56,617 nt of DNA from Chitinophagaceae bacterium UBA4407 (GCA_002390845.1 DGQT01000117.1:1-56617), one strand, 5' to 3'; positions 35,388 through 44,285 are shown, counted from the stretch's first letter. Made by a program: numbers and translations. Notes: generated by a model not told the origin, from the letters alone.

Positions 35388-35447
35388 TTATCCATCCCTT
35401 TGCGTTATTACTCCATTTTTATCCGCCTTAATTAAACCGAGATTTGC
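35388..35447 (+). promoter_or_regulatory. Promoter region with TTATCCAT-type boxes, DUF1348 gene
   Basis: TTATCCAT at 35388-35395 and a degenerate TTACTCCAT at 35408-35416 place CCAT 21 bp apart, as at 34257. A -7-like GAGATTTG lies at 35440. About 65 bp align with the region at 34252-34318, so the two genes probably share a regulator. Confidence 0.6.
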
Positions 35448-35464
35448 AGTATAAAATAAAAATT

Positions 35465-35878
35465 ATGGAAAAACGTCATCCCCTACCACCGTTTACTGTA
35501 GAAACTGCCAAGCAAAAAATACAGATGGCGGAAGATGCCTGGAACAGTAAAGACCCGTTAAGGGTTTCAAAGGCTTATACAGTGGACAGTGAATGGAGGA
35601 ACAGAAACATATTTATTAATGGCAGGGAAGAAATAGTAAAATTTCTTTCCGGCAAATGGGAAAGGGAATTAAATTATAAACTAAAAAAAGAATACTGGGC
35701 ACATACTGATAACCGCATAGCAGTAAGGTTTGAATACGAATATCAAAATGCAGCAGGCCAATGGTTCCGGGCTTATGGTAATGAGAACTGGGAGTTTGAT
35801 GAAAATGGTTTGATGCAGAAAAGATATGCCAGTATTAATGATTTGCCTATTGAAGAAAAAGACAGAAAATTTAAATAA
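35465..35878 (+). CDS. DUF1348 family protein (NTF2-like fold)
   Basis: A 137-residue protein of the SnoaL/NTF2-like superfamily, DUF1348 group: VETAKQKIQMAEDAWNSKDP, then EFLSGKWERELNYKLKKEYW-like helix and VRFEYEYQNAAGQWFRAYGN. The function of the group is unknown. The ATG at 35465 is preferred over a TTG at 35444. It is followed after 7 bp by a small gene and then PNPOx, so the three are likely an operon. Confidence 0.88.
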   Translation: MEKRHPLPPFTVETAKQKIQMAEDAWNSKDPLRVSKAYTVDSEWRNRNIFINGREEIVKFLSGKWERELNYKLKKEYWAHTDNRIAVRFEYEYQNAAGQWFRAYGNENWEFDENGLMQKRYASINDLPIEEKDRKFK

Positions 35879-35885
35879 GGTTTTT

Positions 35886-36089
35886 ATGAAAAAAGATTTA
35901 ATAAGCGAAAAAGAAAAACCTGCAACTGAACCAATCGTTATTGCAGACGAATGTGGTGATAGTATGTGGGATGATGTGCTTAACCAGGAAGTAAAAGTTT
36001 GTAAAGTGAAAGTTGTTTCAAAAAGTGCATCTTCATTGTTCAGTAGAATTGATACTGTACAAGTGAGTGACACAACAAAAGCTCAATAG
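35886..36089 (+). CDS. Small protein whose C-terminus is encoded by a repeat module
   Basis: A 67-residue acidic to basic protein of unknown function, starting MKKDLISEKEKPATEPIVIA and containing MWDDVLNQEVKVCKVKVVSK. It begins 7 bp after the DUF1348 stop, which supports it as a real gene. The last dozen residues, ending VQVSDTTKAQ, are encoded by the class B R module at 36055, so the native end has been replaced or extended. The upstream frame to 35826 overlaps the preceding gene and is rejected. Confidence 0.55.
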   Translation: MKKDLISEKEKPATEPIVIADECGDSMWDDVLNQEVKVCKVKVVSKSASSLFSRIDTVQVSDTTKAQ

Positions 36090-36110
36090 TTATTCTAAAG
36101 CCAAGTGCAT
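36055..36110 (-). repeat. Single R module inside coding sequence (class B)
   Basis: Core GTACAAGTGAGTGACACAA (36057-36075), then AAAGCTCAATAGTTATTC and outer AAAGCCAAGTGC. It overlaps the last 35 bp of the small gene, provides its stop codon and ends 14 bp before the PNPOx start. Confidence 0.87.
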
Positions 36111-36123
36111 AAAAAAAATTATC

Positions 36124-36753
36124 ATGGCAAAAAATTTTGGCGCATTAGCCTTTACTGATTCGGTAAAAGCTTTGCAGGAAAAAAATGGCAGCAGGTTAAG
36201 CTATGCAAGAATGGAAAGAGAAAAGTTTGTAGATGGCTTATCAGAAAATGAAGTAGCGTTTATTGGTCAGCGCGACAGCTTTTACATGGCAAGCATTGGT
36301 GAAAATAATTTTCCTTACATACAACACCGTGGCGGGCCAAAAGGTTTTGTAAAAGTGCTCGATGCAAAACGCATTGGCTTTATAGATTTCAGGGGAAATA
36401 TGCAGTACGTTTCTGTAGGCAATCTGGCAACGAATAATAATGTAGCACTGATAATGGTTGATTATCCTTCGAAAACAAGATTGAAAATCCTTGCAAAGGC
36501 TGAAGTGGTGGAGTTAAAAGATGATCCGGCATTGTATGATGTGCTCGATCTTTCTGAATATAAATTTAACCCTGAACGAATGATTGTGCTGCATATAGAA
36601 GCTTACGACTGGAATTGTCCGCAACATATTATACCACGATATACAGTGGAGGATATTGAAGAAGCTTTTGAAGGGCAAAGACATCATATTGCAAAACTTG
36701 AAGCAGAAATAAAAGCGTTGAAAGTAAAATTGAAAGAAAGCGCAGAGAGATAG
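36124..36753 (+). CDS. Pyridoxamine 5'-phosphate oxidase-related FMN-binding protein
   Basis: A 209-residue split-barrel flavoprotein: FIGQRDSFYMASIGENNFPYI, then HRGGPKGFVKVLD, then DFRGNMQYVSVGNLATNNNV. A C-terminal helix (EGQRHHIAKLEAEIKALK) is likely a coiled coil. Members of this group use FMN or F420 and reduce or bind electrophiles; true PNPOx activity is unlikely. The ATG at 36124 avoids the repeat-derived N-terminal extension. It ends 12 bp before an L module. Confidence 0.9.
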   Translation: MAKNFGALAFTDSVKALQEKNGSRLSYARMEREKFVDGLSENEVAFIGQRDSFYMASIGENNFPYIQHRGGPKGFVKVLDAKRIGFIDFRGNMQYVSVGNLATNNNVALIMVDYPSKTRLKILAKAEVVELKDDPALYDVLDLSEYKFNPERMIVLHIEAYDWNCPQHIIPRYTVEDIEEAFEGQRHHIAKLEAEIKALKVKLKESAER

Positions 36754-36764
36754 GCAATATTTTT

Positions 36765-36820
36765 TGGCCAGGCTTTACTACTACTATCAGGCAATTCTTG
36801 CGTCGCACACTTGTACATTT
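36765..36820 (+). repeat. Single L module (class A)
   Basis: Outer GGCCAGGC and ACTACTACTATCAGG, core TTGCGTCGCACACTTGTAC (36798-36816). It begins 12 bp after the plus-strand PNPOx stop. The facing R module lies beyond the AraC gene. Confidence 0.87.
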
Positions 36821-36902
36821 TGTTCTTCATTCAGCATATGCAAACAGGCTTATCATTAGCAGCCTGTATAAAATTGTATCTTGTAAACAATAAGTTTTTT
36901 TT

Positions 36903-37784
36903 ATGCTTAACCAGTCAACATTTACATTGGTAAACCCGCAGAATGGTAACCTTGCTTTTAAATACCTGGAGTTTGAAGACAATAGTTTTTTTGATCATAT
37001 TCAACGCAACAATTACTTTTCACTAATCTGGGTTACAAATGGCAACGGAAAACTAAAAGCAGATTTTGCCGACTACGGTTTTGAAGCAAATAGTTTGTTT
37101 GCATTCTCACCATACCAACCCTATATGTTTACAACAGCTACAGCATTAAAAGGCATTTCTATTTATTTTCATCCTGAATTTTTTTGCATTTATAAACATC
37201 ATAAAGAAGTATCAGCAAATGGAGTGCTGTACAATAATATTTACCAGCCACCTTTTGTAGCAGTGGATGAAAGTTCAGCAGCAACTTTTAAAATACTTGC
37301 CGAACAAATAAAAACAGAAATGCAAAAGCCTGAACTGGCGCAACATGAGCTGCTTGTTTCGTACCTGAAAATATTTTTGATCAATGCGGCTCGTTTAAAA
37401 ACACAACAACAACCTGCAGCCGCCGAATCTGTAAAAGATAATAAAGAGCCTTTTATTTTACAAAAACTAAAAGACGCTATTGAAGCAAACTTTAAAACAA
37501 AACATTCACCTGCTGATTATGCGGAACTACTGTACATTTCTCTAAAGGCATTGGCAAAAATTACCAAAGCACATTTTAATAAAACACTCAGCAGCCTTAT
37601 CAATGAGCGCATTATCATTGAAGCAAAGCGTGAATTATATCTTACAGATAAAGCGGTAAAAGAAATTGCCTGGGAGCTTGGTTATGAAGATGAATATTAT
37701 TTCAGCCGCTTCTTTAAAGTAAATGCAGATGTATCACCTCAGTTGTATAGAGAAACAGTTGGTTTTGCAAGAGCAATGGCATAA
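36903..37784 (+). CDS. AraC family transcriptional regulator
   Basis: A 293-residue regulator. The N-terminal domain (about 1-150) resembles an AraC cupin. The C-terminal double helix-turn-helix (about 190-290) contains YAELLYISLKALAKITKAH and KEIAWELGYEDEYYFSRFFK. It stands between the AhpD/DUF1348/PNPOx genes and the MhqD/MhqO pair; the paired TTATCCAT boxes are candidate targets. The effector is unknown; a reactive electrophile would fit the neighbours. Confidence 0.93.
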   Translation: MLNQSTFTLVNPQNGNLAFKYLEFEDNSFFDHIQRNNYFSLIWVTNGNGKLKADFADYGFEANSLFAFSPYQPYMFTTATALKGISIYFHPEFFCIYKHHKEVSANGVLYNNIYQPPFVAVDESSAATFKILAEQIKTEMQKPELAQHELLVSYLKIFLINAARLKTQQQPAAAESVKDNKEPFILQKLKDAIEANFKTKHSPADYAELLYISLKALAKITKAHFNKTLSSLINERIIIEAKRELYLTDKAVKEIAWELGYEDEYYFSRFFKVNADVSPQLYRETVGFARAMA

Positions 37785-37860
37785 AAACTTTTTTCATCAT
37801 ACCGGTTATCTTCTGGTAAAATGTACCTCTTCGATGCAATTCGCGTTGCTCAATATAGCT

Positions 37861-37920
37861 TCTACAGTACAAGTGAGTGACACAACGAAGATGCCATAAA
37901 AAGCAAATGCCGGCACACAA
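37861..37920 (-). repeat. Single R module (class B)
   Basis: Core GTACAAGTGAGTGACACAA (37867-37885), then GAAGATGCCATAAAA and outer AATGCCGGCAC. It ends 38 bp from the stop of the minus-strand hydrolase. Confidence 0.87.
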
Positions 37921-37957
37921 ATGAATTGTATTACCGGCATTATTTATTTAAAAATAT

Positions 37958-38593
37958 CTATGCTTCTTTACCCGCAGCCGTGGCAAGTACTAAACTGTTT
38001 GCATGGGCAAGTTCATCCTGGTTTATTGTGTGCCCCATATTGGCGTACACTTTTTCTGTAACCACTGCACCCATCTCTTTCAATATATTGGTTGTGGCAT
38101 AAACTCTTTCAACAGGTACATGAAAATCAGGATCTGATGTACCGATAAAAACCGGTGTGCCACTGAAGTTGCCTTTATAATTGTTACGGTTTATTTGTTC
38201 ACCTATTAATCCACCGGTAAACACAACCAAACCACCATAACGGTCTGCATTGCGTGCCATATATTCCGATATCAGACAAGCTCCCTGCGAAAAGCCCAGC
38301 AGGTAAATGTTCTCTTTTGCAATGCCATTCTTCATCGCATAATTAACCGTATCTGCAACAGTTTTTAATGAATGCGATAAATAAGGTTCATTGTTTTCAA
38401 CAGGTGCAAGAAAAGAATGTGGGTACCATGTATTACCTGGAGCCTGTGGTGCAAGTAATGCAAAGTTTTTTACATTTAAATGCTCAGCAAGACCAAGTAT
38501 ATCTTGTGCATTTGCACCGCGACCATGCAACATGATCAAAGCTTTTGTTGCATTTGCAAGAGGCATGCCTGCAGTAATAATATTGTTGTTCAT
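37958..38593 (-). CDS. Alpha/beta hydrolase, phospholipase/carboxylesterase type (MhqD-like)
   Basis: A 211-residue serine hydrolase. The triad is S102 (GFSQGA), D156 (GTSDPDFHV) and H188 (MGHTIN), with the oxyanion segment MLHGRGAN near the start. The ATG at 38593 gives a compact protein; the open frame further up overlaps the dioxygenase gene. It follows the ring-cleaving dioxygenase by 16 bp, the same pairing as MhqO-MhqD of Bacillus, where the pair acts in quinone and hydroquinone resistance. Confidence 0.92.
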   Translation of the reverse strand: MNNNIITAGMPLANATKALIMLHGRGANAQDILGLAEHLNVKNFALLAPQAPGNTWYPHSFLAPVENNEPYLSHSLKTVADTVNYAMKNGIAKENIYLLGFSQGACLISEYMARNADRYGGLVVFTGGLIGEQINRNNYKGNFSGTPVFIGTSDPDFHVPVERVYATTNILKEMGAVVTEKVYANMGHTINQDELAHANSLVLATAAGKEA

Positions 38594-38609
38594 TTTTGTA
38601 GTTTTAAGG

Positions 38610-39545
38610 TTAATCCAATGCCACCAGATGTTTTTCAATGGCAGCTCTTTGTGGTTCATATTGTGCAGGCAACTTAAGATTCTTGCCAAGATCTTCCAAT
38701 GGTTCATCTACTGTAAAGCCGGGATTATCTGTTGCTATCTCAAACAATACACCACCCGGTTCACGGAAGTATAAAGAATGAAAATAGTTGCGGTCTATCT
38801 GTGGTGTAATATGCAATCCCATCTTTGAAATCTTTTCATGAAAAGCCATTTGTGTTGCATCATCTTTTACCCTGAAAGCAATGTGATGTATGGTGCCGCC
38901 TGCGCCAATGCCCCTGTTCTCTGAAGGTATTTCTACAATGTCTATTACATTCGCTGTATCAACGGCATCCGTTGCATAACGATAGCGGTTTACTTCCTTT
39001 GACACCAGTTTATAGCCAAACACTTCTGTAAGTATATGCGCTGTTGGTGCCGCATTGTTAAGTGTAAGTGTTGTGTTGAAGAAACCACGTGTAGCCACGG
39101 CTTCGGTTACTTCAGTTGTTGCATAAGGTTTGCGGTTATCATCAGCAACTTCTACCATTTCCAGTTTAAGCCCGTCAGGATCCAGAAAGGTTAAGTATTT
39201 CTGTCCAAACTTTTCAGCAGGTTTGTTATAGATCACATTGTGTTCTTCAAAACGTTTCATCCAGAAATCAAGGCTACCCACAGGAACGGAATAACCAATT
39301 TCAGTAGCCATGCCTGCGCCACGTTTGCCTTGTCTTATAGCGCTGCCCCATGGAAAAAATGTTAAGATGCTGCCTGGTGTACCTTCATTGTCACCAAAAT
39401 AAAAATGATAGGTATGCGGGTCATCAAAATTTACGGTCTTTTTTATGAAGCGCAAGCCTAATACTTTGGTATAAAAATCAAAATTGCGTTTGGCATCTCC
39501 TGCAATTGCAGTTATGTGGTGTATGCCTAAAATTGTATTTGTCAT
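38610..39545 (-). CDS. VOC-type ring-cleaving dioxygenase (MhqO-like)
   Basis: A 311-residue protein made of two VOC domains: GIHHITAIAGDAKRNFDFYT at the start and GTIHHIAFRVKDDATQM in the second domain, with the ligand glutamate in GVLFEIATD. His and Glu form the non-haem iron site used to open hydroquinones. The ATG at 39545 is preferred to an upstream frame of mixed composition. It leads a two-gene operon with the hydrolase. The leader after its -7 region (TTTGCATTATCAATAAC) resembles that of the AhpD-like gene at 34313. Confidence 0.93.
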   Translation of the reverse strand: MTNTILGIHHITAIAGDAKRNFDFYTKVLGLRFIKKTVNFDDPHTYHFYFGDNEGTPGSILTFFPWGSAIRQGKRGAGMATEIGYSVPVGSLDFWMKRFEEHNVIYNKPAEKFGQKYLTFLDPDGLKLEMVEVADDNRKPYATTEVTEAVATRGFFNTTLTLNNAAPTAHILTEVFGYKLVSKEVNRYRYATDAVDTANVIDIVEIPSENRGIGAGGTIHHIAFRVKDDATQMAFHEKISKMGLHITPQIDRNYFHSLYFREPGGVLFEIATDNPGFTVDEPLEDLGKNLKLPAQYEPQRAAIEKHLVALD

Positions 39546-39654
39546 GATCTTTCTTTTTGTTGTTATTGATAATGCAAACTTCGCACAAAGCAACAGGTGA
39601 AAACATTGAACTGGAACAAGAAATTTTAAAACTTCCTCCACTGGCTATTATTTT

Positions 39655-39838
39655 TATACCAGCAGCAGTATTCCATAGCATCATCGTTGCGTCGCAATCA
39701 CTTGTACGTTCGGAGCAATGAGCCGCAAGTCGGAAAGAAATACAACTGCATTGACTTTCGGACTTGCCGACTTCCGATCTAACTGTACAAGAGTGCGACG
39801 CAAGAAAAGCTTAATAGGGTTTCCCTTGCCGGGCCAAA
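39655..39838. repeat. Complete palindromic element with nested repeat (class C left, A right)
   Basis: The left core TTGCGTCGCAATCACTTG begins at 39687 and runs on to GTAC at 39707. The right core is GTACAAGAGTGCGACGCAA (39785-39803). The outer right end is TTGCCGGGCC. Inside lies an inverted repeat (GCAAGTCGGAAAG with CTTTCGGACTTGC). It sits between divergent gene starts. Confidence 0.88.
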
Positions 39839-39874
39839 AATGCTAAATTGTATTTTTTTAATTTATATGATTTT

Positions 39875-42046
39875 ATGAGAAAGATATTTTTACTAAGCAT
39901 TATCATTACGGGTGCATGTAATTTACAATCAGTATATGCTCAACTTAAACGTTGCGCAACTTATACAGTTCGTTCAAAAGAAGATCTACTGCATCCTGAG
40001 TATGCGGTAAAAAGAGCATCATTTGAAAATGCTTATGAAAGCTGGATAAAAACACAGGCTGCATTAAAAAAAATGGATTCAATTTTTATTCCTGTAGTGG
40101 TGCATGTTATTTGGCATAATGCTGAAGAAAATATTGTTGACAGGCAGGTGCAATCGCAGATAGATGTTTTGAATGCAGACTTTAACAGCCTTAATGCAGA
40201 TACCATAAATACAGCTTCATATTTTAAAGAGCGCCATGGTAAAACCAATTTTTATTTCAGGCTTGCAAAACAAACCCCGGATGGTTTGCCAACGAACGGC
40301 ATAAGCAGAAGGTACACAACTGTTGATTCAGGTTTTGGAATTGATGACCAGGTACAATACACTGCTGCCGGCGGAGAAGACCCCTGGGATCCGGCACACT
40401 ATGTAAACATATGGATCTGTAAATTTTCTATAAACACTTTTGCGTATACTTATTTTCCCGGTGGCAGCTTGCGTAAGGAGGGCATTGTTTGCGACTATCA
40501 TTATTTTGGAACAAAAGGAACGGTAAAACCACCATACAATTTAGGCAGAACCATATCTCATGAAATGGGTCATTACTTTAACCTGGATCATACATGGGGG
40601 CCAACAGATATTACTTATGTCGCAGATTGTACTGATGATGATCATGTTTACGATACACCGCTGCAAAGTGTTGCGAATTATGTTTGTCCTGGATTTCCAA
40701 ATATCAGTTGTATACCCGATACCAGTGATGCGTACATGGATTATATGGATTATACCGATGATGCCTGTATGAACCTTTTTACAAAAGGCCAGGTTGAAAG
40801 AATGGTTGCGAGTTATTATATAATGACACCGGAACTACACAATTCAAAAGCATTACAGGAACCTTTGCGCACAAGAAATGATGCTGGTATAAAAGACATA
40901 TTATCACCGGTTAATAATTCTTATACGTGTGCCGGTAGCATAAGGCCTGTAATTGTTTTGCGCAATTATGGAAATGAAATACTGGATTCGGTACTGGTTC
41001 TGTATTCTATACGAGGCAGCGGCCCTGCAACTTATAAATTTACCGGAATTTCCCTTCAACCATATAGTTTGGATACATTAAAACTTCCGGCAATAGATGT
41101 AACCGGTAATGGTAAGCTTGTTTTTACAGCATACACACAAAATCCTAACGGCAAAAAAGATGAGAATGTTGATAATGATAAAGCCAGCACTGTATTTAAT
41201 TATAATATTACAGCAACAGTGAAATTGCCTTTCAGTGAAGATTTTTCTCATGGCTCATTTCCACCAAAGGGCTGGTCTGTTGTAAACCCTGATCGTTATT
41301 TTACATGGGCGCCAACAACAAGTTCGCTGCTCAGTGGTTATTCGCCCAGCATCATGATGGATAATATTGAGTACCCCAATAAAAATGAAACTGATGATCT
41401 TGTAATGCCTCCTTTTAATTTTACAGGCATCAATAAACCTGGTCTTATTTTCGATCACGCTTTTGCATTATACAAGTATGGAAGAAATAAAAGTGATACG
41501 CTGAAAATAAAGATATCTGCTGATTGTGGTACGTCCTGGCAAACGGTTTATTATAAAGGCGGACTTGATCTTTCAACAGCAGCAAACGGAAAATATGCTT
41601 ATTTCTCTCCCGATAGTTTAAGCCAATGGAAACGCGATACACTTGACCTGACTGCGTTTGCCGGATATGATAACATACTTATAGTTTTTGAAAACATTAA
41701 TGGCAACGACAACCTGCTTTACCTTGATAACATTGCTGTAAAAAATTTGCAGGCATTAACTATTGCGCAAACAGAAGCAGATAATATAAAGACTTTAAAA
41801 GAAATTCATATTGCTGTTGTACCCAACCCTGTTACAAATAGTTTTAGTGTTTCGGGTGTTGAATCAGCACAAATTTGCAGTTTAAAATTATTTGATATTG
41901 CCGGAAGATGTGTATGGCAAAACACAGCAACGATCAACACTCAGGCTTCTTTTGTATTACCGGCATCAATTACTAATGGCACTTATTTATTAAGTATTCA
42001 GCAACAAACTAAAACCAGCATTAAGAAAATATTTGTAAGCCGTTAA
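39875..42046 (+). CDS. Secreted M43 (pappalysin-like) zinc metalloprotease with T9SS sorting domain
   Basis: A 723-residue exported protease. A signal peptide (about 1-22) is followed by a propeptide and the M43 catalytic domain with the extended zinc motif HEMGHYFNLDH (H229, E230, H233, H239) and a Met-turn YMDYMDY. A CARDB-like domain (about 340-450) and a MAM or jelly-roll-like domain (about 460-620, KIKISADCGTSW) follow, then a T9SS type A sorting domain (VVPNPVTNSFSVSG). The ATG at 39875 gives the best signal peptide. The start lies 37 bp after a palindromic element, so its promoter may be inside it. Confidence 0.93.
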   Translation: MRKIFLLSIIITGACNLQSVYAQLKRCATYTVRSKEDLLHPEYAVKRASFENAYESWIKTQAALKKMDSIFIPVVVHVIWHNAEENIVDRQVQSQIDVLNADFNSLNADTINTASYFKERHGKTNFYFRLAKQTPDGLPTNGISRRYTTVDSGFGIDDQVQYTAAGGEDPWDPAHYVNIWICKFSINTFAYTYFPGGSLRKEGIVCDYHYFGTKGTVKPPYNLGRTISHEMGHYFNLDHTWGPTDITYVADCTDDDHVYDTPLQSVANYVCPGFPNISCIPDTSDAYMDYMDYTDDACMNLFTKGQVERMVASYYIMTPELHNSKALQEPLRTRNDAGIKDILSPVNNSYTCAGSIRPVIVLRNYGNEILDSVLVLYSIRGSGPATYKFTGISLQPYSLDTLKLPAIDVTGNGKLVFTAYTQNPNGKKDENVDNDKASTVFNYNITATVKLPFSEDFSHGSFPPKGWSVVNPDRYFTWAPTTSSLLSGYSPSIMMDNIEYPNKNETDDLVMPPFNFTGINKPGLIFDHAFALYKYGRNKSDTLKIKISADCGTSWQTVYYKGGLDLSTAANGKYAYFSPDSLSQWKRDTLDLTAFAGYDNILIVFENINGNDNLLYLDNIAVKNLQALTIAQTEADNIKTLKEIHIAVVPNPVTNSFSVSGVESAQICSLKLFDIAGRCVWQNTATINTQASFVLPASITNGTYLLSIQQQTKTSIKKIFVSR

Positions 42047-42076
42047 TGTGTTTAAGGCATTGCTCAAATATATTCA

Positions 42077-42136
42077 GAAAGTACAAGTGAGTGACACAAC
42101 GAAGCTTAATAGTATTACTTAAGCCTGTCTTATAAA
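42077..42136 (-). repeat. Single R module (class B)
   Basis: Core GTACAAGTGAGTGACACAA (42081-42099), then GAAGCTTAATAGTATTACT and outer AAGCCTG. It lies between convergent stops. Confidence 0.87.
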
Positions 42137-42138
42137 AA

Positions 42139-42160
42139 AAGGGAACACATTGGTTCCCTT
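42139..42160. terminator. Bidirectional intrinsic terminator
   Basis: AAGGGAAC and GTTCCCTT pair around ACATTG, with an A tract before and TTAATTTTT after. It can serve both the M43 gene and the convergent minus-strand gene. Confidence 0.88.
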
Positions 42161-42199
42161 AATTTTTCTTGGTGTTTTCCCGGTTGTTTATAGTGACTG

Positions 42200-42640
42200 C
42201 TAAATACTGATATCAACCTTGTTTGTTTTTACATCGCCTGAAACAATCGTACCGCTCTGCATCTTTAACTGACTTCCTTTCGAATTGTAAATAAGCGTGT
42301 AAGTAACCTCGAGATGTTCTTTTTTGTCAAACACATTCGGTACTATTATATTCTGAGATAATGCATTTTCAATACTTGGGTATTGATTTAACAGCTTTGC
42401 ATCAAAAGTTTTATCCCATACCCGGGTACGTATTTTACCGCTTACTTTTTCAACAACAATATGTATTTGAGCAGATGTATTATTGTACACTTCAGATGAA
42501 TAATTGCCACCCTTATATACCGCAAATGAAATGCTTTTAGTAACAGGAGCCTTTTTCGTTAGTGCTTCCTTTGCCGGGCTGTAAATGGCTGTAATCAAAA
42601 TCAGCAGTACAACCGGCAACCATGTTAATCTCTTTTTCAT
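42200..42640 (-). CDS. Small exported protein, function unknown
   Basis: A 146-residue protein with a signal peptide or membrane anchor (about 5-22). The body alternates short strands (SISFAVYKGGNYSSEVY, then QIHIVVEKVSGKIRTRVW, then LEVTYTLIYNSKGSQLKM), so a small beta-sandwich is likely. I do not recognise the family. It has its own terminator and stands alone. Confidence 0.72.
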   Translation of the reverse strand: MKKRLTWLPVVLLILITAIYSPAKEALTKKAPVTKSISFAVYKGGNYSSEVYNNTSAQIHIVVEKVSGKIRTRVWDKTFDAKLLNQYPSIENALSQNIIVPNVFDKKEHLEVTYTLIYNSKGSQLKMQSGTIVSGDVKTNKVDISI

Positions 42641-42780
42641 GAATCATTCTTTTGCTATATACAACGCAAACTTTGTGTACAGCACTGTTAACAGATGTTA
42701 ACCTGGTGATGAATGGCAAAAATGATTTTATAACCGGTAAAATTTAATGAAAATCTTCTGTAACCCTTTACTGCGTTAAG

Positions 42781-42905
42781 TTACAGGGTTTTTAAAACTG
42801 TTCGGTATTGATACAGGGCTGATTGAATTTGATACAGAAAACCGTAAAGTAGAAGCCTCTGAGATGGCAATTATTGCATCAACAATAAAATTGATCCATG
42901 CTTTC
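42781..42905 (+). other. Coding-like stretch without a start codon
   Basis: After a TAA the plus frame reads LFGIDTGLIEFDTENRKVEA and then SEMAIIASTIKLIHAFAIK, which looks like protein but has no early ATG. It may be a gene relic or chance. It lies in the gap between two minus-strand genes. Confidence 0.25.
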
Positions 42906-42921
42906 GCGATAAAAACTTGCT

Positions 42922-44268
42922 TTAAAGCATACCCCTTGCTTTTATTTCAAGGTATTTATTTAATGCATTTACGGTAAGGTTTTGTGGTGCAGTTAATATG
43001 GTAAGAATACCACTCTGGTTCAACTCTTTTACAATCTGCCTTTTTTCAAAAGCAAAGTTTTCAGCAACGGTTTTGCTATAGACCTCTTCTAAATTTTCAG
43101 AAGGTTTGCTAATGAATTTTGCAAGCTCTGTATTTTCAAAAAACACCGCGATCAATAAATGGTTCTCCGCAATTTTTTTAAGATAGGGCAATTGCCTGCG
43201 CATACCGGTAAGCGATTCAAAATTGGTGAACAGCAATATTAAACTGCGCTGTGTAATTCTCCTGCGGATAAATATATACAGGCGTTCATAGTCGCTTTCA
43301 AGATAACGCGTTTTTTGATTATAAAGCGTTTCCAAAATGCTCTGCATCTGCAAAGCTTTTTTATCAGCGGGTAAAAAAGAGCCAATATTTTCAGAGAATG
43401 TAAGCAGCCCTGCTTTATCCATTTTTGTGAGAGCCACATTACTCAATACCAAAGATGTGTTTATCGCGTAATCCAATAAACTCAATCCTTCAAAAGGCAT
43501 TTTCATTACACGGCTTTTATCAATCACACAATAAAGCTGCTGACTTTTTTCATCAGTATAATTGTTCACCATCAGCGAACTTTTTCGTGCAGTGGCTTTC
43601 CAGTTTACTGTGCGGTAATCATCACCGGCCACATATTCTTTTATTTGTTCAAACTCCATGCTCTGGCCGATGCGTCTAACTTTTTTCACACCTACTTCGC
43701 TTAAACGGTTACTCATTGCCATTAACTGGTATTTACGAAGTTGCAGGTATGATGGATATACCGGCACTTCAGCAGGCGCACCAACAATGTATCTTCTGCT
43801 AAACAAACCGTAAACCGTTTTTGCATAAATATTGATTACCCCAAATTCGTAGCTACCACGTTTTACAGGTCGCAATTTATAACGCAGTACTTTTTTGTGA
43901 CCTGCGCCCATATTCAGTTTAAACAGCACATCCCTTTTTTGAAACTGGTGTGGCACTTCATCAATGATCTCTAAATGCACGGCGTAGTTGTAAAAATTTT
44001 CTACATCAATCCTTATTTCATTCTCATCGCCATTACTCAACCGTTCAGCCATGTTGCGGGCTGCAAAAATACCCTTGCTTTTATAGAACAGCAGCATGTA
44101 ATCGTAAACAACCACAATGAATAAGATGAGTACAGCCAGGAATGGAATATCGCCCAGCCATGTAAAAAAGAAGCGTATTACAAACAAAGCCACACAGCAT
44201 ATTATTGCCGCGTATAACCTTTGCGTTATAAACAATGCACTGATATATTTTTTAAAGAAAGTTCTCAC
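42922..44268 (-). CDS. DUF58 domain membrane protein
   Basis: A 448-residue protein with two N-terminal membrane helices (about 18-35 and 42-62) and a DUF58 domain with the signature FEQIKEYVAGDDYRTVNWKA. A vWA-like fold follows (YCVIDKSRVM, LLDYAINTSL). DUF58 proteins are normally encoded next to a MoxR ATPase and are thought to act with it in assembling membrane or extracellular complexes. Here it is separated from moxR by a 230-bp palindromic element. Confidence 0.94.
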   Translation of the reverse strand: MRTFFKKYISALFITQRLYAAIICCVALFVIRFFFTWLGDIPFLAVLILFIVVVYDYMLLFYKSKGIFAARNMAERLSNGDENEIRIDVENFYNYAVHLEIIDEVPHQFQKRDVLFKLNMGAGHKKVLRYKLRPVKRGSYEFGVINIYAKTVYGLFSRRYIVGAPAEVPVYPSYLQLRKYQLMAMSNRLSEVGVKKVRRIGQSMEFEQIKEYVAGDDYRTVNWKATARKSSLMVNNYTDEKSQQLYCVIDKSRVMKMPFEGLSLLDYAINTSLVLSNVALTKMDKAGLLTFSENIGSFLPADKKALQMQSILETLYNQKTRYLESDYERLYIFIRRRITQRSLILLFTNFESLTGMRRQLPYLKKIAENHLLIAVFFENTELAKFISKPSENLEEVYSKTVAENFAFEKRQIVKELNQSGILTILTAPQNLTVNALNKYLEIKARGML

Positions 44269-44285
44269 TTAATGTTTTAAATATT

